From the NCBI GenBank assembly GCA_030640215.1, contig DAOWJU010000227.1:1-12634 (forward strand): DNA of 12,634 bases, given 5' to 3'. Positions within the stretch are counted from its first letter, which is position 1. Each line of letters begins with the position of its first letter. Shown in pieces: positions 7,210 through 12,634 of this stretch. Position numbers and translations under genes: made by a program. Source of the DNA: Desulfuromonadales bacterium (GTDB lineage: Bacteria > Desulfobacterota > Desulfuromonadia > Desulfuromonadales > BM103). The notes under the pieces are model-generated. The model saw only the letters and a list, made by a program, of their open reading frames with translations, did not search any database and was not told the DNA's origin.

Positions 7210-8838
7210 TTAGAGTGTTTCACTATGGACTGCAGTTGGATCGTTTTTAAACGCTTCAAGCAGGAAGCGGTCCTGCGGTTTTTCCGAGGCGGTCTTTGGG
7301 ATTTGTTGTAAAACCTGGATATAACTAGGGACAAAATTGGCCTCAAGATTCTCTCGACACTGTCGGAAGACCGCCTGTACGTCGAAGTTTTCCAGATTGC
7401 CGTCTTTCGGCACCAGGGTAGCGACGACATCCTTTTCACCGGGCACACCGTTCGCTGCCGGAACACCGTAAATGTAGACATCATCAACTTTCGGAATCTC
7501 GGCAATGGTTTTCTCAATGAAGGAGGCATTAATAAAATCACCGTTGCGACGGATACCCGAGCCCTTGCGGAACAGGAAATACAGCCAGCCGTCCTTGTCT
7601 TCGCGAATCACGTCGCCCATGTGCAGCCAGCCTCCGACACATTTTTTCGCGCTCGCCTCGGGGTTGCCGTAATACTCGACAATGAATGGCGTGCCATCTT
7701 TAGCGCGGAACAGGATCTCGCCCGTGCGCTCTCCGTTGGCGTCCTTGAGCACGTCGTTGTCGTTGTCATCAACAAGACGGTAATCCAGTATCGGCACCGC
7801 TTTACCGATACTGCCGACCGGGCCGACACCTGCCGGGTTGACGGTCAGACCGCCTTCCGCCGCACCGTACCACTCGATCAACTCGACGTTGAAACGCGTC
7901 TTGAACTCGTTCCAGATCGCTGCTGGCATGCCGGCGGCAATGACAACACGCACCGGATTATCCGTATCGTTGGGCTTTGGTGGCTCGGCATAGATCGCCG
8001 TAGTCATGCCGCCGAGTAACGAGAAATTGGTGCAGCCGTATTTGCGGGTGATGTCCCACAGGCGCGACTTGGTGAATCGTCTCGAGAGTACACAGGGAAT
8101 TGAATTTGCCAATGCTGAGCCGAGCGTGACGACCTGGGCATTGGCATGGGTCAGGGACAGGCCGGTATACAGCTTGTCTTCAGCCGTGAAACCAAACATC
8201 ATCGGCGCCAGTTTTGCGTTTTCGCAGTAACGGCGGTGAGTCATTACGATGCCCTTCGGGTCGCCGGTGGTTCCCGAGGTGTAGATCAGTTCCATCGGCC
8301 CTTCGGCCGTGGAGCCAGGGAAGCCTTCGTCGCTTGCTGCGGTGCCTGTAACTTTCGACCACGGAATAATTCCGGCAGCTTGCAACTGGTCGTCTGTAGC
8401 CTGACCTTCATCAGTCGGTAGACCGACGATCAGTTTCAGTTGCGGTAGCTGATCGCGCACGTCCCGCAGATTTTGCAGCGCGTAGTCAGCAACGACAATT
8501 CCGGTACAACCGGCCGCTGACAGCATATAAGTCAGCTTCTCACCTTTGGTCCGCGGGTCGATTGGGACAAAGGTGGTGCCGAGCAATGCGGAGGCCACCA
8601 TAAGATCGACAAGCTCGATGTGATTTGCGAGCAGTGTTCCAATCATGTCGCCAGGGGTAACGCCTTGTGCACGCAAACCCGCGGCCAAGGTCTTCCCCTG
8701 CTCCCAAAGTTGGAGATAGGTGCGGGTTTCATCCGGGCGCACGCCAGCCCCTTCAATGGTCAACACTGTGAAATCTGGTTTTTCTTCTGCCAGTTTACTG
8801 ATGATGCCGGCAAGTGTCAGCGGATCGTATTGAGACAT
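7210..8838 (-). CDS. AMP-forming acyl-CoA ligase (CaiC/FadD-like adenylate-forming enzyme)
   Basis: A full-length 542-residue class I adenylate-forming enzyme that would activate a carboxylic acid to its CoA thioester using ATP. Motifs in order: the ATP-binding loop YTSGTTGDPKG (186-196), aromatic A5 WYGAAEGG (323-330), TGEILFRA (372-379), A7 GWLHMGDV (403-410), hinge region FRKGSGIRRNGDF (423-435), and C-terminal PKTASEK (514-520) with the adenylation Lys520. Glu replaces the common Gly before that Lys, as in carnitine/crotonobetaine-CoA ligase-like sequences. There is no signal peptide, so it is cytoplasmic. AAGGAG precedes the ATG, and the gene lies 20 bp after the thiolase gene. It probably feeds the acyl-CoA dehydrogenase and thiolase with their substrate. 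Chain length or ring specificity cannot be read from the sequence. Confidence 0.92.
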   Translation of the reverse strand: MSQYDPLTLAGIISKLAEEKPDFTVLTIEGAGVRPDETRTYLQLWEQGKTLAAGLRAQGVTPGDMIGTLLANHIELVDLMVASALLGTTFVPIDPRTKGEKLTYMLSAAGCTGIVVADYALQNLRDVRDQLPQLKLIVGLPTDEGQATDDQLQAAGIIPWSKVTGTAASDEGFPGSTAEGPMELIYTSGTTGDPKGIVMTHRRYCENAKLAPMMFGFTAEDKLYTGLSLTHANAQVVTLGSALANSIPCVLSRRFTKSRLWDITRKYGCTNFSLLGGMTTAIYAEPPKPNDTDNPVRVVIAAGMPAAIWNEFKTRFNVELIEWYGAAEGGLTVNPAGVGPVGSIGKAVPILDYRLVDDNDNDVLKDANGERTGEILFRAKDGTPFIVEYYGNPEASAKKCVGGWLHMGDVIREDKDGWLYFLFRKGSGIRRNGDFINASFIEKTIAEIPKVDDVYIYGVPAANGVPGEKDVVATLVPKDGNLENFDVQAVFRQCRENLEANFVPSYIQVLQQIPKTASEKPQDRFLLEAFKNDPTAVHSETL

Positions 8839-8858
8839 CTTTTTCTCCTTGCTACTTT

Positions 8859-10100
8859 TTACTCGTCTTTACCCAGGATATGGATACACATGGCTGCTTC
8901 TTCGACACCGATGTTGCCGCCGCCGTTCTCGGCCAGGCCGATACGTGCCCCGGCGACCTGACGTGATCCCGCATCGCCACGCAGTTGGGTGACGATCTCG
9001 TGGATTTGTGACAGTCCCGAAGCACCGATCGGGTGACCATTGCTCTCCAGGCCACCGCTGGTGTTCAGAGGGATTTTTCCGCCCAGCCTGGTGGCACCCG
9101 ATTCGGCAAAGGGACCGCCGTCGCCAATCGGGCACAAACCCATTGTCTCACTCTGATGCAGTTCACCGTAGGCGGTGGCGTCGTGCAATTCGGCAAGATC
9201 GATATCCTGCGGCCCGACACCGGCCATCTCGTAAGCCTGTTTTGCAATCCGCTCACCGATATCCTCACCATCGAGATCCCGGTCACTGCCCTGACCATGA
9301 ACTGAGGCGAGGATTTTGACTGGTCGTACTTTCTGAAGTTTTTTGAGGAAAGACTCGGAGCAGACAATTGCTGCCGCAGCGCCGTCGCCCACCGGAGCGC
9401 ACATGGCTCGGGTCAGAGGAAAAGTGACCGGTGCATCGGCCAGCACTTCTTCAACACTCATGGTGTTCTGATACTGCGCCAGAGGATTGAGCGAGGCGTG
9501 ATAGTGATTTTTCGAGCAGATGGTGGCCAGTTGGCGTTGGGTCGTGCCGAAACGGTCCATGTGCCAACGGGTCAACATGGCATAGGCGTCCATGAACACA
9601 CTGCGCCCCTGGCCGGGAGCTGTTTCCGATGCCGGCAGCTCAATATTAAATGAGCTGCTCATTTCGAGCATTTTCTGGATGTGCTGTTTGTAGTTCTCCA
9701 CATCCATGCAGCGACCATAGGCTTCGAAGGAAAGTGCCTTGTTGGGATGGGTGATCTTTTCCGAGCCTACCACCAACGCTACATCGAACATCTCTGCTCG
9801 AATAGCTGTGTAAGCAAGATGCAGGGCGGTCGAGGCCCCGGCGCAGGCGTTTTCCACGTTGGTCACAGGAATTTTATCTACCCCCATGCCGCGCATGACA
9901 ACCTGGCCACGGATCGAGTCCTGTTTGTCGAACATGCCCCAGAAACTGTTGGAAAAGTAAACCGACTGCAAATCTGTTTTGTCCAACCCGGCATCTTCAA
10001 GGGCCAGGTTGATCGATTTCTCGGCCATGCTGCGTACGGTTTCCGTAGGGTATTTATCGAAGCGGATTTTCCCGACGCCGACAATGTAAACATTTTTCAT
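8859..10100 (-). CDS. Thiolase family protein (SCP2/archaeal-type, HDAT variant)
   Basis: A 413-residue thiolase-fold enzyme. The nucleophile is Cys86 in NVENACAGAS (81-90). The third motif is ELHDAT (304-309), in the place of NEAF of classical thiolases and HDCF of SCP2 thiolases. His356 lies in SNGHPIGASG (353-362), and the C-terminal Gly-rich loop is ENGGGNIG (391-398) followed by Cys405. The motif layout fits the SCP2-type/archaeal acetyl-CoA acetyltransferase branch. The usual Cys of HDCF is Ala308, so Cys405 or another residue would have to act as second base. The likely role is thiolytic cleavage of a 3-ketoacyl-CoA in the cytoplasm, though a condensing role is possible. AGGAGG lies inside the end of the acyl-CoA dehydrogenase gene, only 2 bp away, which signals tight coupling. 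Confidence 0.9.
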   Translation of the reverse strand: MKNVYIVGVGKIRFDKYPTETVRSMAEKSINLALEDAGLDKTDLQSVYFSNSFWGMFDKQDSIRGQVVMRGMGVDKIPVTNVENACAGASTALHLAYTAIRAEMFDVALVVGSEKITHPNKALSFEAYGRCMDVENYKQHIQKMLEMSSSFNIELPASETAPGQGRSVFMDAYAMLTRWHMDRFGTTQRQLATICSKNHYHASLNPLAQYQNTMSVEEVLADAPVTFPLTRAMCAPVGDGAAAAIVCSESFLKKLQKVRPVKILASVHGQGSDRDLDGEDIGERIAKQAYEMAGVGPQDIDLAELHDATAYGELHQSETMGLCPIGDGGPFAESGATRLGGKIPLNTSGGLESNGHPIGASGLSQIHEIVTQLRGDAGSRQVAGARIGLAENGGGNIGVEEAAMCIHILGKDE

Positions 10101-10102
10101 GG

Positions 10103-11338
10103 TTAGCTGGCCTCCTGAATGATCTGGTTAGCGGCGATGATCGAGAGGGTGTCATTGGAACCATCCTCAATCATGCCAGCGCGAGCATCGCGGAAAATCT
10201 TTTCGATTGGATACTCTTTGGTTAATCCGTAGCCGCCGAACAGCTGTACGGCTTCACTGGCGACTTCAAAGGCTATACTGGTGCAGGTCACCTTGGAGGC
10301 TATGGAATACTTTTTGTCAGGAACTTCGCTAGTCAGATGGAAGTTCACCGCTGCGCGTGACAAACTGCGCGCCGCCTCGACTTTGCGGAACATATCGAAA
10401 AGCTTCTTCTGCACCAGCTGGTGTTGAGAAAGGAGTTTGCCGCCCTGGGTGCGTTCAGTGCAGTGCTGTAAGGCCAGGTCGTAGGCTGAGCGGGCGACAC
10501 CGGTAAATATGGCCCCCATCAGTGCGTTGGCATGCGCCAACGTGGCTCCGGTCATTATTTCGTAGCTCTGCTGATCAAAAATCATCATATCTTCCGGGCA
10601 GACGGCATTGTCAAAGAACAGCTCCCCCTGTGGCAGCTCCCGCTGACCGATCTTGTCAAGCGGCGTCCCTTTGGAGACTCCTGGTTGGGTCAGGTCGACC
10701 AGGCAGATGCCGCCGCCGGACATGCCCAAGGCAGGGTCAATGTTGGTAAAGACGACCGCATTAGTTGCCACCGGGGCACAGGAAACCCACGCTGATTTCT
10801 GGCCGTTGAGGAACCATTCGCTGCCTTTTTTTGTTGCCCGTACCTGTTGGACAACATCGGGACTTCTGAAATGATCAGTGCCGACAGCCAGGTTGTCACT
10901 GCCGTGGTTCGGCTCGGTAATCGCCCAACAACTGAAATTGCTGGCGTCCTTACACTCGACAAACGGGGTGACAACTTTGTCGATCAGTTCTGATCGGCCG
11001 CTTATTGTGGCAAACAAGGGGCCAAAACTGGCTACAGCGATCGCCACCGCGAATCCTGCACTGGCGTAACCGACCTCTTCAAAGAAGATGTGCTGCGACA
11101 GTGGATCAAGCCCAGAGCCACCGACTGCTTCTGGCATCATGACTGTGTGATAGTCGAGCTCGTACATCTTGCGCATACAATCGTGAAAGATAGAATCCTT
11201 CTCAACAACCTGCTCGGGGGTGAGCGCGTCCAGTTCGATTGCCGCAGGTCTGAGGATCTCGTTGGCGAATTTACGTACCGACTCTTTAAGCACGTTGTGG
11301 TCTTCAGTGATATTAACGTCGATATCTTTGTAGTTCAT
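10103..11338 (-). CDS. Acyl-CoA dehydrogenase with Asp in place of the catalytic Glu
   Basis: A 411-residue FAD-dependent acyl-CoA dehydrogenase and first gene of the operon. The N-terminal helical domain covers about 10-130, the FAD-contacting motif AITEPNHGSD lies at 139-148, the beta domain runs to about 250, and the C-terminal helical domain carries QLFGGYGLTKEYPIEKIFRD (365-384). The segment RDARAGMIEDGSNDT (383-397) aligns without gaps to RDAKIYQIYEGTAQI of medium-chain enzymes, so the catalytic Glu position is Asp392. The alternative Glu of the isovaleryl/long-chain branch (LER in helix G) is also absent, reading LAH (267-269). AAGGAG precedes the ATG and a strong promoter lies about 140 bp upstream. 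It probably introduces a double bond into an acyl-CoA. The substitution hints at an atypical substrate or reduced reactivity. Confidence 0.92.
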   Translation of the reverse strand: MNYKDIDVNITEDHNVLKESVRKFANEILRPAAIELDALTPEQVVEKDSIFHDCMRKMYELDYHTVMMPEAVGGSGLDPLSQHIFFEEVGYASAGFAVAIAVASFGPLFATISGRSELIDKVVTPFVECKDASNFSCWAITEPNHGSDNLAVGTDHFRSPDVVQQVRATKKGSEWFLNGQKSAWVSCAPVATNAVVFTNIDPALGMSGGGICLVDLTQPGVSKGTPLDKIGQRELPQGELFFDNAVCPEDMMIFDQQSYEIMTGATLAHANALMGAIFTGVARSAYDLALQHCTERTQGGKLLSQHQLVQKKLFDMFRKVEAARSLSRAAVNFHLTSEVPDKKYSIASKVTCTSIAFEVASEAVQLFGGYGLTKEYPIEKIFRDARAGMIEDGSNDTLSIIAANQIIQEAS

Positions 11339-11461
11339 GTTCTTCGCTCCTTCTTTTTAAAATTGTGATGCTTGAATGCAGTCTCTTTGCTGCAGGTTTC
11401 AGTTCGAAGTTTCCCACAGGTAAATTGTGTTCTTGGCAAAAGGTCACCCTAAAGAAAAACC

Positions 11462-11469
11462 GGTTGACC
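11462..11469. promoter_or_regulatory. Candidate operator palindrome GGTTGACC at the operon start site
   Basis: GGTTGACC lies inside a larger imperfect palindrome with 9 of 10 arm matches (11456-11477). It sits immediately downstream of the predicted transcription start, a typical place for a repressor site. A related GGTCACC lies at 11442-11448, about 20 bp centre to centre, or two helical turns. Assignment to the neighbouring TetR protein is inference. Confidence 0.35.
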
Positions 11470-11478
11470 GTTTTTTTT

Positions 11479-11507
11479 ATGATAGAACAAGGTTATTTTC
11501 TTGTCAA
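11479..11507 (-). promoter_or_regulatory. Sigma70-type promoter of the acyl-CoA dehydrogenase operon
   Basis: On the minus strand a perfect -35 TTGACA (11507-11502) is followed after exactly 17 bp by TATCAT (11484-11479), which matches the -10 consensus at five of six positions. Start of transcription would be near 11472, about 134 nt before the ATG at 11338. No other promoter of similar quality is visible for the nine-gene cluster. Confidence 0.78.
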
Positions 11508-11508
11508 A
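11500..11508. promoter_or_regulatory. CTTGTCAAA box overlapping the operon -35
   Basis: CTTGTCAAA covers the -35 of the operon promoter. The near-palindromic core CTTGTCAA recurs at 11544-11552, 44 bp upstream, and at 12344-12352 over the putative tetR -35, where it is a perfect CTTG-T-CAAG palindrome. The shared box in front of both the regulator and its presumed target fits a TetR operator, but it also contains the -35 consensus itself, which could explain the likeness. Confidence 0.38.
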
Positions 11509-11543
11509 GGAAAACTCAACAAAATCCTTGCAGGCAAATTTTC

Positions 11544-11552
11544 CTTGTCAAA
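11544..11552. promoter_or_regulatory. Second CTTGTCAAA box upstream of the operon promoter
   Basis: This copy sits in TTTTCCTTGTCAAAA, closely matching TTTTCTTGTCAAAG at the -35 box 44 bp downstream. On the minus strand it gives TTGACA but has no good -10 at 16 to 18 bp, so it is unlikely to be a promoter. That makes a regulator-binding role more plausible for this copy. Confidence 0.33.
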
Positions 11553-11650
11553 AAAGGTTTAACGTGAATTTCACAGGTTTTTTTAGGGAAGGGAATCTCT
11601 CCCGCCTGTTTTTGAAAGGAAGAGAGAAATGATTGCCGTCGGCAGTCAAC

Positions 11651-12247
11651 TCAAAGTTGAATATCCAACAGGCTACCAACGGCACGCTTATAGGATTCCA
11701 GGGCCCATGCGGTGGAGTGGACTGCCCGGTTGAGATACCAACGAGATGCAATTCCCTGGGTAATGGCAGCGATGAGCAGTGCAGTACTGTCGATATCCTC
11801 AACTGTTATTTTATTGTGTGTTATGCACTCCTGCAAAGCTTCTTTTACAAGGCTTACCCATCTGGCGACCCAGCGATCGTAGATTTTGCTGTATTCTTCA
11901 TTGTAGTTCGCCAAACTCATGCATTCAAAAAAGAGTGGGTAGCCTATTGACAGGTCAGGGTTATCTTCTGCGTAAAGCCAGGCAAAGGAGAGGAGCTTTT
12001 CGTAAGGGTCTTTAGTCTCACGAAGCCTCGTTTCAAATTGATCAAAAAATCTCTCGAAGAAGTACGCAAAAACATCCTTGAAGAGTTCATCTTTTGAAGA
12101 ATAGTAATAAGTGATTCCACCTCTCGAGAAACCGCAAGCCTTGGATACATGATCAAGGGTAACGTTTTGAGTGCCTTGCTCAGATATAATTTTTAGAGCT
12201 CCCGCAAAGATCTGCTCTTTTCTGGTTTGCTCATTCTTCATTTGCAT
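11651..12247 (-). CDS. TetR/AcrR family transcriptional regulator
   Basis: A 198-residue one-component regulator. The N-terminal DNA-binding domain (about 6-60) has the standard TetR pattern: IFAGALKIISEQG (13-25), then the helix-turn-helix VTLDHVSKACGFSRGGITYYYSSKDEL (29-55) with the typical Y-Y-Y/K-E-L ending. The rest (65-198) is an all-helical ligand-binding domain, less conserved. The chosen ATG at 12247 has GGGAG 6 nt upstream; a second in-frame ATG two codons later is possible. It lies just upstream of the acyl-CoA dehydrogenase operon on the same strand, separated by the promoter-bearing spacer. TetR proteins in such places usually repress and are released by the pathway substrate or its CoA ester, which is the inferred role here. 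Confidence 0.9.
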   Translation of the reverse strand: MQMKNEQTRKEQIFAGALKIISEQGTQNVTLDHVSKACGFSRGGITYYYSSKDELFKDVFAYFFERFFDQFETRLRETKDPYEKLLSFAWLYAEDNPDLSIGYPLFFECMSLANYNEEYSKIYDRWVARWVSLVKEALQECITHNKITVEDIDSTALLIAAITQGIASRWYLNRAVHSTAWALESYKRAVGSLLDIQL

Positions 12248-12322
12248 TTATAGCTCCCAAGGTATTCTTGAATTGCATTCGATCACACTTTAATTGAGTC
12301 TCTATAAAACACAACTGGACAT

Positions 12323-12351
12323 TTTCTATTTAAATTTAGTCTTCTTGTCAA
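12323..12351 (-). promoter_or_regulatory. Possible tetR promoter
   Basis: On the minus strand TTGACA (12351-12346) is followed after 17 bp by TAGAAA (12328-12323), four of six to the -10 consensus. This would start tetR transcription about 70 nt before its ATG. The -35 is embedded in the palindrome CTTGTCAAG (12344-12352). The weak -10 lowers confidence. Confidence 0.42.
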
Positions 12352-12466
12352 GTCTGAGTTTCCTCGGCCTCTGTTCGTTCACGATCTTAGACAGTTGCAA
12401 CCAACTTTCTCGGCCCAACATGATATCCACAAAGATCGCATCATAATCTTTGCGAAAAAGCTTTTG
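12326..12466 (-). pseudogene. Decayed response-regulator receiver-domain remnant
   Basis: A frame bounded by TAG codons (12467-12469 and 12326-12328) contains FRKDYDAIFVDIMLG followed by RESWLQLSKIVNEQRP (12457-12365). This matches the receiver pattern DYDxIFxDIMLPGxSGLELLKxIxEQRP position by position around the phospho-acceptor Asp (12427-12425). The conserved Pro and Gly are replaced by Gly and Trp. The reading continues in other frames on both sides: AVVRLKSILAKAF upstream (joined if one T of a five-T run is removed) and NRKCPVVFYRDS downstream, like receiver strand 4. The likely picture is a frameshifted, inactive fragment. It fills most of the region between the partial gene at the right edge and tetR. 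The full-length parent cannot be identified. Confidence 0.4.
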
Positions 12467-12487
12467 CTAAAATACTTTTCAAACGAA

Positions 12488-12634
12488 CTACGGCTTGTCT
12501 TTGTCTGTTTTTATGGTTTCATGAAGTGACATAACGTCAGCTTTTGTCCAACGCACCCTCTTACGTCCCTCTTCTTCTGCCTCAAGTGGGGAAACTTCAT
12601 AGTGGCCAGGGAGTGGACCGAAAGACGTTGATAG
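12488..12634 (-). CDS. C-terminal 48 residues of an unidentified hydrophilic protein (partial)
   Basis: A frame enters from the right edge and ends at TAG (12490-12488). The 48 residues start with LSTSFGPLPGHYEVSPLEAE and end with SLHETIKTDKDKP. They are strongly charged with an acidic patch (EAEEEG) and a basic one (RKRVRW), and have no transmembrane segment. I do not recognise the family. The composition looks coding rather than random. It is in the same frame as the receiver-like remnant downstream, with three stops between, so it might be the earlier part of the same broken gene, or a separate intact gene ending here. Confidence 0.45.
   Translation of the reverse strand, partial: LSTSFGPLPGHYEVSPLEAEEEGRKRVRWTKADVMSLHETIKTDKDKP

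Larger units (their letters stand above)
11339..11650. other. 312-bp regulatory spacer between tetR and the operon
   Basis: This AT-rich gap has no convincing gene. It holds the operon promoter (11479-11507, minus), two CTTGTCAAA boxes (11500-11508, 11544-11552) and two GGT-N-ACC palindromes near the start site (11442-11448, 11462-11469). It also contains GTGAATTTCAC (11564-11574) and, next to the tetR stop, TGCCGTCGGCA (11634-11644). The predicted leader from the promoter to the ATG is about 134 nt, with a small TGCAG/CTGCA stem (11377-11394). I see no riboswitch consensus. Confidence 0.6.

Noticed and set aside
11377..11394. TGCAG/CTGCA stem in the operon leader as a riboswitch or attenuator
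   Set aside because: It is a single 5-bp stem with an 8-nt loop, without a conserved core, terminator or leader peptide.
11365..11562. Plus-strand open frame of 65 codons in the tetR-operon spacer
   Set aside because: It has no Shine-Dalgarno site, its translation is rich in Lys and Phe as expected from AT-rich DNA, and it runs opposite to the operon promoter.
11591..11644. Hairpins TGCCGTCGGCA and GGGAATCTCTCCC as a tetR terminator
   Set aside because: Stems are only 4 to 5 bp, and on the minus strand no T-run follows either one.
12431..12467. Inverted repeat AAAGAT/ATCTTT and the AAAAGCTTTT palindrome as a terminator for the right-edge gene
   Set aside because: The arms are AT-rich with a wide or zero-length loop and no proper T-run. 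The sequence is better explained by the receiver-like coding remnant.

Overview
This 12.6 kb window is almost entirely coded on the minus strand, so it reads from right to left. Mid-range GC, Shine-Dalgarno sites of the AAGGAG type, two exported proteins and a partial ferredoxin-fused GltD-like flavoprotein suggest a Gram-negative bacterium with an anaerobic or facultative, Proteobacteria/Desulfobacterota-like metabolism. The species cannot be told from the sequence alone. No tRNA, rRNA, CRISPR array, insertion sequence or phage gene is visible.

Layout in transcription order. (i) 12634-12248: the C-terminal end of an unidentified hydrophilic protein, then a stretch carrying what looks like a decayed response-regulator receiver domain, then a possible tetR promoter. 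(ii) 12247-11651: a TetR/AcrR regulator. (iii) 11650-11339: an AT-rich 312-bp spacer with a strong sigma70-type promoter (TTGACA, 17 bp, TATCAT) and several short palindromes. (iv) 11338-597: nine genes that read as one operon: acyl-CoA dehydrogenase, thiolase, acyl-CoA ligase, two saccharopine-dehydrogenase-like reductases, a four-helix membrane protein, a DUF1295/ICMT-like membrane enzyme, an exported DUF1254/DUF1214 protein and an exported alkylsulfatase-type metallo-beta-lactamase protein. Spacing runs from overlaps to about 60 bp, apart from one 130-bp gap. (v) 483-1: the start of an Fe-S flavoprotein running off the left edge, preceded by a possible gene remnant.

Inferred logic: the two exported proteins and two membrane proteins would handle or release a hydrophobic substrate at the envelope. 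The ligase would make its CoA thioester, the acyl-CoA dehydrogenase and thiolase would oxidise and cleave it, and the two NAD(P)-dependent Rossmann proteins would reduce an intermediate. TetR is the obvious local regulator. The substrate is unknown. Three core enzymes have non-standard active-site residues: Asp for the catalytic Glu in the dehydrogenase, Leu for the first metal-binding His in the MBL protein, and HDAT in the thiolase. The operon may therefore act on an unusual, perhaps cyclic or branched, acyl compound.
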